A DNA stretch of 64,000 bases, taken from contig QKWP01000010.1 in assembly GCA_003550325.1 (NCBI GenBank), forward strand, positions 62,001 to 126,000, written 5' to 3'. The notes below the pieces were generated by a model. The model made no database searches. It saw only the letters and a list, made by a program, of their open reading frames with translations, and was not told where the DNA came from. This stretch comes from Gigaspora rosea (lineage: Eukaryota > Glomeromycota > Glomeromycetes > Diversisporales > Gigasporaceae). The stretch's first letter is position 1. Each line of letters opens with the position of its first letter. Position numbers and translations under genes: made by a program. Shown piece by piece: positions 1 through 11,117 of the stretch.

Positions 1-444
1 ATAGTTAAATATGAATTACCTCTTACTGAGATGCGAGAAATACATGATTCACCAGAAAGCGCAGAATTTCATACATTTGCACAATCAATTGGAAATAAAG
101 ATGAATTTGATAGCATTATTACAAATTCAGATTCTGTAGTTACTCAATTTGAGGCTCCTAAAAATATATTACTTGCGCACAAAAAAAATGATTTTTCTGT
201 AACCTATTACGCACCAACTAAAGGTTTTTATCAGGCACAAATTGTAGACTGTGATAACCACGATAATATATTTGGAGGAGCAAAGAATGAGACATCCAAA
301 GGAAAAGATGTAATTATTGTTGAAATTTTGAACTTGAAAAAAGGTATGAAATATGTTGCGCGCGTAAGGAAGGTTGTACATGGAGAGGATCCTACTCAAT
401 TTATGAACAGTATTTGGCAATTTTCAAATGTAATTGTAATATAG
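1..444 (+). CDS. 3' end of a gene, beta-sandwich (FN3-like) C-terminus
   Basis: The frame is open from base 1 and ends at TAG 442-444, so this is the C-terminal part of a longer protein that begins outside the window. The ATG at 31 is probably internal. The visible 147 residues have alternating hydrophobic strands. The last 40 residues contain GMKYVARVRKV and then IWQFSNVIVI, the pattern of the last strands of a fibronectin-III-like beta-sandwich. No transmembrane segment is visible in this part. Function unknown. A single exon is visible; an upstream intron cannot be excluded. Confidence 0.6.
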   Translation: MVKYELPLTEMREIHDSPESAEFHTFAQSIGNKDEFDSIITNSDSVVTQFEAPKNILLAHKKNDFSVTYYAPTKGFYQAQIVDCDNHDNIFGGAKNETSKGKDVIIVEILNLKKGMKYVARVRKVVHGEDPTQFMNSIWQFSNVIVI

Positions 445-1840
445 TATTTAAAGACTCTATAATAATGATTAGAATATCTTTCTGAACAATTGAATAATGA
501 TATTGTTTTTAATAATGTTACAAATTTTCATGTAATTTATTGAAAAAATTAATCTGTTATTTTCTAATTGCGATATTTTGAAATTTTAAAATACATAATA
601 ATAAACATGACAATAAATAAATTGCTTTTTTTTCATTATTTTCGTTTTGCTTTAACGACATTAAGCTTTGTTTTGTCTTTATTTTTTGGGGGTGTTTTAA
701 TTTCGGTTTGCCGATTTATTTTTATTTGATGCTTGTGTCTCAATGTGATACGTCACATTGCTATTTTACTGAAAAGGGAAATTGCTCACCAAAACGTTTT
801 TATATTACAGTATTTTAAAGCCAAGAACGTAAATACTTCTAATTAATAATGAATCAATAATATTATGTTTGTTGGTTTCTTGATTCAATTTGAATGGACA
901 TGCACATAATTCATACCTATAGATAAGCACACAACTATTTTTTTATTTTTGCAAGTTTATATATACTTTGATTGCGGACAAAATAGTTACTTTTAAATCT
1001 CGCTAAATTATATAATTACTTGACAATAAAATTAAAAATTAAATTTCTTATACTGTGTGGGATCTCGTATCATTTCACAATTTCATGGTACCTTTAGTTC
1101 ACGGACAATTATCTAATACAGTTTATTTTATAGGCAATCAAATCATATAAGCTTGCTTACTTTATAGAATTATTTTACCGACAGCTCATTTTACCGACAG
1201 CTCATTTCACTGACCAGCTAATTTTTATATAAAAACTTTACTTCTCTAGCTTTAAACCTAATTCTAATTTTAGCAGGATTATTTTATTAATGAAATGAAG
1301 CGTCAATGATATGATCATGTCTGTTAAATGGGTAGTTTCTGTAAAATAAACTTGTCTGTGAATTAAGTTCCTGTGAAATGATTATCTATGAAATGAATGG
1401 AATTGTTATACGTGATCACATAAATGCATTTGCCCTTATTATGCATATTTTTAGAAGTTTGACCCTACAAGTGCATTTAGAGAAGTTTTTCTGTATAATA
1501 TTGCATAAATTGCATTAAATTATGCACTTGTAAAAAAAATGCATGTGAAGTGTACTATAAAAGGTGCATTTATGATGAGTTAATTGTAATAATTTATTTT
1601 TTTAATAGTCAGTATATTACTTATTTTGGAATGATGTTTTCTTGAATCAGTTCTCATTTAGAAGCTCAGAGAATTTATATTATCATTATCATAAAATCAC
1701 AGGGTCACAGCTTTTTGTAAACTATAAGAATTACATGCTTTAATTCTGAAAATCACTCTTGCAGCAATTTACATTTCTAGTCAAATATGTATATGTTTAA
1801 GAAAGTAAAAAATAATCATCATAAGTCGATTTAACTGTGC
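445..1840. other. AT-rich intergenic region, no gene seen
   Basis: No convincing coding frame. It holds two adjacent copies of ACCGACAGCTCA near 1180-1210, the same short unit that builds the foldback elements at 4.9, 45.4 and 48.3 kb. At 1467-1500 there is a pogo-type terminus (CTACAAGTGCATTTAGAGAA ending in CTGTA), without a recognisable partner end. Confidence 0.5.
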
Positions 1841-1850
1841 AATAATAATA

Positions 1851-1885
<35 letters not shown>
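1841..1885. repeat. (AAT)n microsatellite
   Basis: About 15 AAT units. The track continues at 2122-2150 on the far side of the element at 1886-2121, so that element has landed inside the microsatellite. Other AAT/ATT tracts occur at 2515-2538, 2754-2826 and 3160-3205. Confidence 0.95.
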
Positions 1886-2121
1886 GGGCCGTGGCATATA
1901 TTACCTAATATCCATTTACTAAGAGACCAGACCCCCCACCCCCACCTAAGCCCAATCAAAATGCTTGGTTTTGTTACACAAAAAAGTATATTTATCTCAA
2001 ATTTTTTATAATTATGGTTAAATAATTCTTGATTTTGATTGGCTAGTATTCTAGATTGTGTAACCTAAGATCTCAGCTGACCCCCACCCCCTAAAATATT
2101 AGGTAATATATGTCACGGCCC
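1886..2121. mobile_element. 236-bp MITE with TAA target duplication
   Basis: The ends GGGCCGTGGCATATATTACC and its near reverse complement GGTAATATATGTCACGGCCC are inverted over about 26 bp. Both sides are flanked by TAA within an AAT microsatellite. A 3-bp TWA duplication with GGGC ends fits the PIF/Harbinger superfamily, although the repetitive target makes the duplication uncertain. The interior has no coding frame. Confidence 0.7.
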
Positions 2122-2154
<33 letters not shown>

Positions 2155-2173
2155 TAATCAGTAATTATAAATC

Positions 2174-2492
2174 AGACCAGTGGTGTTAAACACCAGTATG
2201 CAGTGTAATATTAAAAAAATAAACAAAAAAATAAACAAAAGCTAAAGTTGATATATGTTAAGTAGAGCAATAGTTAGGGTTAGGGTGAGGCATAGTATAT
2301 AGTAAAATTTCGCAAGGGGATTTTTTTTTTTAAAAAAAAAGGCGGTTTCATAGATAAAATTTTGAGTTAGAAGATATTTTTTAAAAAAAAACAAAAAACA
2401 AAAATTTTATGTTACACCTGATCTTTACATTACACTGCATTTAAAAAATTTGATTGGTGAAAATCATTGTAGTATTGAGCACCAGTGGTGTG
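2174..2492. mobile_element. Candidate MITE ending in ACCAGTGGTG
   Basis: ACCAGTGGTG occurs at both edges, with inner inverted matches (CAGTGTAATATTA near 2201; the inverse ATTACACTG near 2431). The interior has GTTAGGGTTAGGG near 2273 and long T/A runs that can pair. Boundaries are approximate. Confidence 0.4.
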
Positions 2493-2505
2493 ATTTAGTA
2501 AACCC

Positions 2506-2538
<33 letters not shown>

Positions 2539-2750
2539 TGTCACGGCTGATGCTAGAGTTGGCTGATGCTGAAGCTTTGACCTATTTGATATAAAATTTT
2601 AAATTTTTTTTTGGATGTTTTTTTCGCTTTTGTCTTATTCAGTTAGGGTAGGGTTTGGGTATAGATTTTATATTTATAGAGTATATGTGGATTTTAGCAG
2701 GCCTTATAGTTTCCAATCGAGATCCCTGAGCTTTAGCATCAGCCGTGACA
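2539..2750. mobile_element. MITE with TGTCACGGCTGATGCT ends
   Basis: A 16-bp perfect inverted repeat: TGTCACGGCTGATGCT at 2539-2554 and its reverse complement at 2735-2750. The interior contains AGTTAGGGTAGGGTTTGGG. A diverged copy in the opposite orientation lies at about 5180-5352. Both copies share the internal phrase TAGAGTATATGTGGATTTTA or its complement. Confidence 0.75.
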
Positions 2751-2753
2751 ATA

Positions 2754-3205
2754 ATTAATAATAATAATAATTAATAAAACAATTAATAATAATAATTAAT
2801 AATAATAATTAATAATAATAATAATTATCCATCATCTTACTATGATCAGATTGCCAAATAAGTTTGGTTATTTGGCAGCGTTTACATGATTTCTGCCAAA
2901 TAACCAAGTTATTTGTAGAAAGTACATGAATGTGCCAAATAATCAAGTTATTTGGCAATCTGGTCGTCGTAAACTGCCAGATAACACCATTATTGAATGC
3001 CAAACACTAATAACTTGTTTATCTAGCAATAAAATTTAATTTTACATTTCTGAGCCCTTCGGGGCCCAGAAGCTGTTAAATTAAATTTTACAGCCAGATA
3101 ATGAAGTTATTTAACAAAAATTTCCGTTATTGGATGCCTCGCATCCAATAACTATATATTATCATTATTATTATTATTATTATTATCATTATTATTATTA
3201 TTATT
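2754..3205. repeat. Microsatellites around a TTGCCAAATAA-rich foldback
   Basis: AAT tracts at 2754-2826 and ATT tracts at 3160-3205 enclose a segment with repeated TTGCCAAATAA in both orientations (2846-2965). There is also a hairpin at 3127-3153 (TTATTGGATGC, loop CTC, GCATCCAATAA). It looks like another small foldback or MITE in a microsatellite. There is no coding sequence. Confidence 0.5.
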
Positions 3206-3322
3206 AGAAAATTTATTATTTCAAGCTTAATAATAAATAAAATTATGCACTAATAAATTATAAATGTTTGCAAAATTCAATATACAACTAATATGAGTAT
3301 GCATCAAATAATAATTTAATTA

Positions 3323-3485
3323 CAGTCAGACCTCTTTAAATGCATGGTAAGGGGCAGATAAAAAACCTTACAATTAGAGAGGTATTGCATTTAGGGAGGT
3401 AAGAATCTATAAGTAACATATTAGTTGGGGCCAAGTTAAGTCATGCATTTAAAGAGGTTATGCATTTAGAGAATAACTAAAAAAC
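3323..3485. mobile_element. Pogo-like MITE remnant
   Basis: It begins TA|CAGTCAGACCTCTTTAAATG, which resembles pogo/Tigger termini, with inner inverted copies of TGCATTTAAAGAGGT and TGCATTTAGAGA. A related element with both ends clear is at 22996-23153. Confidence 0.55.
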
Positions 3486-3534
3486 TTTATACAAACTAAA
3501 CACATTGCGTAAGCAATGGAGTTACGCTAGTTAT

Positions 3535-3925
3535 ATTTATTTATAATAATAATTACTACAAATAGTAATAATTACGACATGTCAAAATTATTACTACATG
3601 TAGTAATTATTACTACCTGTATTAATAATTACTACACTACTTTTGTCATAAACAATTATTACATTACGACAAAGCTCATGTGAGTTAACATGATATGTAA
3701 AGAAGCATACAGTCGTTTTAATTGGCTAATGTGGTACACTGTAGTGATTGTACCACATTAGCCAATTAAGACGACTATACATTACTGTATGGCATGCAGT
3801 AGTTTTAATTAGCTGATGTGGTACAACTGTAATCATTACATAATGTAAATAGTCAATTTATATACATTACTATATAATGTATAGTCATTTTAATTGACTA
3901 ATGTGATAATTACTAGTAAAATTTG
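3535..3925. repeat. Cluster of hairpins, including a near-perfect 28-bp stem
   Basis: 3711-3776 is a hairpin: AGTCGTTTTAATTGGCTAAT pairs with ATTAGCCAATTAAGACGACT around a short loop. Diverged copies of the arms follow at 3790-3910. The stretch before it (3540-3650) is built of inverted TAGTAATAATTACTA units. These are probably overlapping hairpin MITEs. Confidence 0.55.
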
Positions 3926-3968
3926 GGTATAGTAATAAAATATATCTATAGATGGACATTTATGGAGG

Positions 3969-4238
3969 TTGTCTAAAGCTGTGTCCATCGCATGACATAG
4001 AGCCAATAGGATTGTTTATTTTGATCAACACCGAAGAGACAAAAATAGCAAAAAAAAAGCGAAAGTCGCAAAAATACAAAGAAACAACAGTCTAAACCCA
4101 TCTTGGTGCATTAATAAAAAATGTCAGGAGGACAATTTTACTATAAGACATGCCTTAACCCTAACCCCAAACTAACCCTTACTCTAACTTTAATTAAAAA
4201 CTCAAAAACACGTAACTGAACACGGCTTTAGATGTTCC
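3969..4238. mobile_element. MITE with GTCTAAAGC ends and telomere-like centre
   Basis: Ends GTCTAAAGCTGTG and CACGGCTTTAGATG are inverted. The interior has AACCCTAACCCCAAACTAAC near 4158. A related element with the same GGCTTTAGAC-type end and different arms is at 44762-45056. Confidence 0.55.
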
Positions 4239-4239
4239 C

Positions 4240-4890
4240 CATATATGGAAATCGTATAGTAATAAATATATGCTAATAACGTTAGTTAGGAAAGGATGAA
4301 TGATCATTATGTTAACCTCGATCTACCTTTCAAAGACCGGGTCAACGGACAACTAATACAAGGAGTCACATGGGTGTAATAAGATAGGTACGCTGTGCTG
4401 TGTAATAGTTGAACAGGATATGTATAAAAGAGGATATTATGGTAATCTAGTCTATACTCGAAAGAAGACGTTTACGTATTTATGTATCAATGTATACTTT
4501 ATTTATTTTATAAAGGAGACAAGACTAGAATTGGAGTTATAAACGCTCCTTATATACATAAAATTTAATAGTACTTCATACATATTATATTTGTTATAAT
4601 AAATACTGATTGATTACTTTATTTTCTATTATAAGTGATGTATACTAATCTATAAGTATTGATCTTAAAAAATAGAACTTTATCCCTTTTTTTAACTCTG
4701 AGTGCTAATTTGACATCAAAGGTCGGAAAGGTCAGAGAGACGGAGGAGACTTAAGCGAATTGTGACTAGCTTTAATCACGTTGACACATGACCTGATCAT
4801 TACAATTACAGTGGATGGTTTAATGTTTAAAAAAGATGATCAAATAAAATAATCGGATTGTGATCGTGCAGGGACGGAATAATGGATTCA
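4240..4890. other. No gene seen
   Basis: AT-rich sequence with no credible coding frame and no clear inverted repeat. The 4370-4520 part has TATA-like and promoter-like composition (GTATAAAAGAGG near 4422) and might be an old LTR, but no partner repeat is visible. Confidence 0.3.
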
Positions 4891-5179
4891 TATTATTTCA
4901 CTAACAATCACTTCAAGAAATAACACTACACTGACAACCATTTTACCGACAAGCTTTTTTTACCAACAAATAACTTGCTGACACTCGATTTGCCGACAAG
5001 CATGTTTTCACCGACACGTTGATTTTACCGACACGACACACACTTCACTGACAGTTAATTTTACCAACAAAACCAACTTACCGAAAAGCTCATTTTACCG
5101 AAAATAGAATTTACCGACACAATTATTCTACCAACAATACAATTCACTGACAAACAAATAACCAGATGCTTTAAGTATT

Positions 5180-5352
5180 ACAATTGACGCTGAAGTTATA
5201 GGGTCTCAATTTGAAACTATAAGCCCTGCTAAAATCCACATATACTCTATAAATATGAAATCTATTTCCAAACTCTACCCTAACTATATAAGACAAAGAT
5301 AAAAAAAAACATCCAAAGAAAATTTTCATAACTTCAGCATCAGCCGTAACAA
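5180..5352 (-). mobile_element. Diverged copy of the 2539-2750 MITE, inverted
   Basis: Its right end AGCATCAGCCGTAACA matches the other copy with one change, and the interior runs in reverse. The left end (TTGACGCTGAAGTTAT) is more diverged. It sits inside the foldback element at 4893-6520. Confidence 0.6.
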
Positions 5353-5695
5353 TAAGTACTTATTATTGGTTAGTTTGTGGATGATAACTGATTTATTGCT
5401 AGATTACTATATAAATTACGTGGCTTTGCACGTCATTTATATTGTTCTCTACGAATAATCAGTTTTCATTACAACTTAACTGATAACATTTTTATCCTTT
5501 AGGTTCGACGAAGCACTGTCATTTTTCGTATATATTATTTGGTCTTTCTAATCATTAGACTCACTTTTACTCTTATTTACATTCGCTTACTTTTACACTT
5601 TTATCATTTAACTTTTTTACTTTTTTCCTTCACTAAAACTATGAATTTTATGAGTTACGCAAAAATAAATAAAATCAGAAAATTGAGTTATCATA

Positions 5696-6034
5696 TGGGG
5701 TGTTACATATTAAAACAGCCCATTTTTACAATTTTTTGAAAATTGAGTTTTTATCAAATTCATATAAATTTTAATACGATTGATATTTTTTAATTATAAA
5801 TGAAAGTCGATTTGCATAATAAAAAATCAAGATAACGTAAAAGAAAAATTACATAAGACTGCGAAGTGCCAACACATCACGAGATTACCTGATAGTCCCC
5901 TGTTGCCTTTAACCAATCAAAATCGTGAAATTTGATAATCCTGGATCAGTCCAAAAATCAAAACAAATGATTAAACTCAATTATCTCAAAATAAAATAAA
6001 AGTAAAAATGGGCTGTTTTAATATGTAACACCCA
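5696..6034. mobile_element. ~340-bp MITE of the TGGGGTG family, copy 1
   Basis: It starts TA|TGGGGTGTTACATATTAAAA and ends with the inverse, TTTTAATATGTAACACCCA. The interior matches copies at 11118, 19139 and 52493 (landmarks: AAATGAAAGTCGATTTGCAT, CACGAGATTACC, GGATCAGTCC). The outer 20 bp of this copy differ from those of the other copies but match its own partner end. TA duplication. Confidence 0.85.
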
Positions 6035-6576
6035 ATATAATTAGAAAGTGATCGAATAATATATACAAAAAACATCCAGTGTACACATATAACCAGTCAG
6101 ATAATTATTATTATCATCATTAATAAAATGTACAATTTTTATTGTCATTATTAATAAATTGCATAATACGTAATTATTCTTGTAGTTTATTACATTGCTG
6201 TGGTCTCATATGTCAACAAGTTGTATTGTTAGCAATTGTATTGTCAGCAAATCGTATTGTCGATGAATTGTATTGTCAGTAGAATAAGCTTGTTGGTATA
6301 TTCAATTTTCAGTAAAATGAGCTGGTCGGTAAGTTGATTTTGTCGGTAATTGTAACTATCGGTGAAGTGTGTGTCGGTAAAATCAAGTTGTCAGTGAAAA
6401 GAAACTTGGCGGTAAATCAAGTTTCAGTGAATTTTGTGTTGGTAAAAAAACCTTGTCAGTAAAATGATTGTGGTATAAATTGATGTCTGTGAAGTGATTG
6501 TTGGCGATTTGATTGCCACCCCCGAATAACAAGGGTGATGATCATAAGGGATATTTTAGGCGCAGAAAATTTTTAA

Positions 6577-6798
6577 GAGGGTGTTACCCCCGCTGATTTG
6601 GCCCCTGTTAAAATAGATCATGGGACTACTATATCTAATGTACCGCATGTGCTGGATGTGCTGGATTTGCCTCAGGTTTCGAATGCACCTAAAGTGCCAG
6701 ATGTCCGGATGTGCCTCATGCGTCGAATGTACCTAATGTGCCAGATGTGCCGGATGTGCCTCATATGACTGATGAACTGAATGTGACGATTAAGATGT
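6577..6798 (+). pseudogene. Possible coding relic with VPDVP repeats
   Basis: An open stretch with no ATG, beginning just after an in-frame TAA at 6574, reads EGVTPADLAPVK and then degenerate N-V-P-D-V-P type repeats. A one-base shift near 6702 is needed to continue to the TAA at 6796. It could be the C-terminal tail of an old retroelement protein, since LTR-like sequence follows. The composition is less AT-rich than the surroundings. No family recognised. Confidence 0.25.
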
Positions 6799-6799
6799 A

Positions 6800-7860
6800 A
6801 TGGAAATAGCAGTGATAGATTGGTCATTTAAGTGCCATAGTGTTTATTAGTAGATATTTTCTTATATATATGGGCGATATTCACTCCATTTTGTAGGCAT
6901 GTTTGCCATGATATCTTATTAATAAAAATAAAGGACACTACAAATCGATTCTATAAACCATATCTCACACTCTTTCGAATTGCCAAATCACTATAAACAT
7001 AAACCCTCTCTTGTATAAATACTAACAACTACGATAAACTACTGCACAGTTTGTGTCTCAGTGCTCACGTAACTCCCTGTTGATAGTTGCTCTGTTATCT
7101 TCGATTTTGAGAGTTATTCGAGGTAACAAGGGTAGCACCGGCTAAGCTAGCTGATACAATATGTCAGCTGCATTACCACGGATTTTGTCCCCAGAAAGAT
7201 TGGCTGGTCAGATCGATATCACAAGCGTATGCCACAGTTCCCAGATTGGAATCCGATACATCAACGTTCTACATTTTCTTTTGCTATTACTTCATTTTCC
7301 TGTCACTACCAATCTTTATACAATACTTATTCAATTTCTTCTCTTTACTACATTATTACGGTTCATTACCTCATTTTCACAACGTCTCTCGCATTACCTC
7401 ACTTTATAGCTTTGCTTGTCAAATTACTTCATTCTATTTAGTATGAGAATTAGTGAGAATGTATTTAAAAGATGGTTTCCACGAGGGAGAAAGAGAATTT
7501 TACATATTTACAAAATGACATAGATAATATTTAACCTAACTATACATATAGTTCATATGAATAACTACTAAAAATTACTTTCTTTTAATTCTAATGATCA
7601 CGGTTTATTACTAAATTCAGCACCAATTTTCAAAGTCACATGGTGATAATTTAGTTTGATTGGAAGTTTGAGCAAACGTTGATATAATGGATATATAACG
7701 GACAAAATATGTAACAATTTTAAATTTCAAAATTTATTATAAATTCGCTATATATATGATAGTAAAAACCATATAACGTCTTTTCAAATTTTTATTAAAA
7801 GACCCAAAATTTGTTATATCAACTAGCGTAACAGGTGGTGCTTCGCGCTACCCACTCCCA
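6800..7860. other. Possible LTR-like stretch, otherwise no gene
   Basis: 6870-7160 has a TATATATATGGG box, AATAAA signals and a GC-richer run ending at an ATG (7161). That arrangement resembles an LTR and leader, but no second repeat is in the window. The frame from 7161 starts plausibly (MSAALPRILSPERLAG) and then runs into low-complexity sequence. A hairpin-like GGTGGTGCTTCGCGCTACCC at 7834-7853 resembles those near 30.08 and 44.57 kb. Confidence 0.3.
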
Positions 7861-9763
7861 TATTGTGTTTACATATAGTATAAATTGAAATTATCTGTAA
7901 AAAATTATGTTTTTATCATGCATTAATATAATAAATAAATTATTACAAAATTTACCACTATCCCGGTGACACACATTATATAGTTAAGGTTGAGTTAGTT
8001 TGTATTGGAATTATCATGAACTCTATCATATACTATTGTAAAAAATATTATTATAAACTTGTTATTCTGCATTGAAATAATTATGATTTCTATTTTGAGT
8101 TATTATAAAAAATTCTGGTAAGTGCGGAACTTATGTAGTTGAGTTGCATTGTATACTACTATAAGAAATTCTAATTTAAAATTCTGGTGACACACAGCAT
8201 GTAGCTGGTTTGCATTGAAATTATTGCAATTTCTACTAAAAATATTCTTATATATAACTTATTTATATAGTAATGTAGAGCTGGGTATTATGATACACTT
8301 AAGAATTGCTAATAGTAAAAATTTTCATAAAAAGCATATCGATAATTTTTCAAAATATTTAACAAAATAACATAACATTCGACCTACTATCTAGCAATAA
8401 AAAAAATCCAAACTTTAAAAAAAATTGATATTCTAAACTTACAAAAATCGGCAAAAAAACTGTAATGCCTTGTAGATTGGGTATTATAGTATAATATTAT
8501 TTAATATTGTATTATTTTTATATTTACTTTGCTGATCTCTTCCCCGAAATTACCCAACCCAAATAGGAAAAAAGGAAAAAAGTGTATCAACTGCAACATG
8601 AAGCCTAATCTTCCCTTAATTTTTTAAATGTAATTGATTAATTTTTGAATCATTTGATTTGTCTCAGTAAAATGAACTGATAATATTAAAATTATTCAAT
8701 TCTGATTAATGAATCTCTAGATATCATGGAAAAATGCAAGTGTACCAATAATACATCCATACCATAACACCCGACTCCACCTTATGTGGTTAAGGTTGAG
8801 TTAATTTTACCATAAGCTACTATAAAAATTCTATGCTTGCTATTCTGCATATGGTTAATATTAAGTTAATCTGCATTGAAATAATATGATTTTTATAATA
8901 AGGCACAATCAAAAATTTGTTACTAAGCTTGCCATTTCAGTGACACACAATAAGTGGATAAGGTTGAGTTAATTTGCATTAAAATTATTGTTTTTTTCAT
9001 GAGTTAATACAAAAATTTATGTTACAGAACTTGCTATTCCAATGATACAATATATGATTAAAGTGTGATAGAACTTACTATTCTAGTGATGAAATATGTA
9101 GTTAATGTTAAAATAATTTCATTCAAATTATTGTGGTTTCTTCAAAAGCTACTATAAAAGTTCTTACTTGCTGTTCTAGTAACTTATAGTGTGAGATTAA
9201 AGTTGGGTTATATATTAGGTTACTGTAAAAATCTTGATACAAAATTTACCCGCTATTCTAGTAATAAAAAGTATATAGTTAAGTTGAATTAGTTTGCATC
9301 ATAAAATTAATGTAAAAATAGAGTTATATATTATGTTACTTTAAAAATTTTGATACAAAATTTACCCACTATCTAGTAATAAAAAGTATATAGTTAGATT
9401 GAATTAGTTTGCATTATAAAATTAATGTAAAATACAGAACTCAACTGCTATTTTGGTGACAAAATATGTAGTTGAATTTGAGTTGGTTTCATTCAAATTA
9501 TTGTGAATTTCATTAGGTCTTATTGTAAAAATTTTGTTACAGACTTATTCACTTATCTGGTAATGCACAGTATGTGAATAATATTGATTATTTTGAAATT
9601 ACTTGCTATTCAGTGATATGCAGTATATGGTTAGGTTTAAACAGCTTGTAAAAATTCTGTTACAGAACTTACATGCTACCCAGGTAACACACTTTATTGT
9701 GCAAACTCTTATGATCATAAATTTTTTTTCTTGTTATTTTTTGTATGTTAATTACATCATACG

Positions 9764-9893
9764 ATGATAATATCATGAAATTTGTTCTATTAGAACAAAT
9801 GATTGGGCTGAAATGTGCCGCTGCGCGACACACATCAGCCAATCATTTGCTCTGACAAAACAAATTTCATAATATTTATTATCGCATAAACAA
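9764..9893. mobile_element. Hairpin element, copy 1
   Basis: A near-palindrome: ATGAAATTTGTTCTATTAGA with AACAAATGATTGGG on one side and CCAATCATTTGCTCTGAC with AAATTTCAT on the other, around GTGCCGCTGCGCGACAC. Inserted in the satellite. Copies at 10058-10195 and 56345-56490. Confidence 0.7.
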
Positions 9894-9902
9894 TATCTTA
9901 TA

Positions 9903-10047
9903 TTATTGTGCAAACACTTATGATCATGAAAAAATTTCTTATTGTTATTTTTTGTATGTTATTACATAAGCACAACAATCCCATTTTAAAACTCAGTTAG
10001 CCAATCACAACTTTTAAATCATGATCATAATTGCACGATAATATCGA
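9903..10047. mobile_element. Stem-loop element with TTATTGTGCAAACACTTATG arm
   Basis: TTATTGTGCAAACACTTATG is inverted at 10020-10047 (ATCATAATTGCACGATAA). Part of the left arm is repeated at 9691-9755. The same block, partly degraded, precedes the third hairpin copy at 56258-56336, so these two elements travel together. Confidence 0.5.
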
Positions 10048-10057
10048 TATTGGATCA

Positions 10058-10195
10058 TGCGATGATAAATACTACAAAATTTGTTCTGTCGGAACAATTG
10101 ATTAGTTGAAACGTGCCGCTACACGGCACGTGTCAGCCAATCATTTGCTCTGACAAACCAAATTTCATGATATTAATCGTTGCATAACCAATATC
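10058..10195. mobile_element. Hairpin element, copy 2
   Basis: Same family as 9764-9893, with a more symmetric core (GTGCCGCTACACGGCAC) and outer arms CATGCGATGATAAATA and ATATTAATCGTTGCAT. Closest to the 56.3-kb copy. Confidence 0.75.
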
Positions 10196-11117
10196 TTATA
10201 AATATTTGGATAAGAATGAGGCATTTTGCACTGTAAATACTGTAAAATTTGGTATAGAACTTATTGATTTTGATAATACACTGAATTATATTATCAGTTA
10301 ATATAAAATCTTCTGTTACAGGACTTGCTATTTCAGTAACACAGTATGTGGTAAAGGTTGAGTTAGTTTGATTAAAATTATCATGATTTCTATTATAAAT
10401 TAATATAAAAATTATATTTTATAACTTGCCATTCTGGTGACACAGTATGTAAGTTAATTTGCATTATTGCTGTAAAAAATTCGGTTACAAAACTTACTTG
10501 CTATTCTATTGACATGTGGTATGTAATTTAGGCTGAGTTAGCTTTCATTAGAATTATTAAGTTTTCTATCATGGTTACGATAAAAAATTCTGTTGCAGTA
10601 CTTATTCACTATTCTAGTAACACATAGTATATGGCTAAGATTATTTTAGAATTATCATGACTTCTATTATAAGTTACTGTAAAAATTATATTACAGAATA
10701 CTCATTATTTCAGTAGCATATAAAATATTGTTAAGTGAGTTAGTTTACATAGAATTAATGTTTTATTTTGAATTACTGTAAAAAATTCTTTTATAGGCTA
10801 CTCTGGTAGGGCATAGTATGTGATTAAGATGTATTAGTTTGAAATTGAATTATTATAATATTTGTTATGAGTTATTGTAAATCTTGTTACAGCCTTATTC
10901 ACCATTTCAATAATATACAATGTGATTTGAGTTATAGTTTGTAATGGAATAACTTTGATTCTATTGTGAATTATCTTGATATAAAAATTATTAGCCACTC
11001 TAGTAACACAAGTGTGATTTATTGGTTGTTGCTCAATTATCCAAAAGCTATTTACCTGCAAATTCATTTCTCCATCACCACAATGTCGAAATACAGCACA
11101 TTTTTCAATAAGACATA

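Larger units (their letters stand above)
4893..6520. mobile_element. Foldback element with arms built of ~20-bp CCGACAAG units
   Basis: The left arm (about 4900-5165) is a string of degenerate units such as TTTTACCGACAAGC. The right arm (about 6190-6510) is the reverse complement of the same units (GCTTGTCGGTAAAA type). The tips carry AACAATCACTTC and GAAGTGATTGTT. The centre contains two other transposons (5180-5352 and 5696-6034). Arms made of short subrepeats are the hallmark of foldback elements. Shorter relatives lie at 45428-45742 and 48318-49115. Confidence 0.65.

Noticed and set aside
169..420. Minus-strand frame opposite the first gene
   Set aside because: Overlaps the better plus-strand frame and lacks protein-like composition.
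2270..2290. Interstitial telomere from chromosome fusion
   Set aside because: Only two or three TTAGGG units, and similar short runs sit inside many MITEs, so a fusion scar is not supported.
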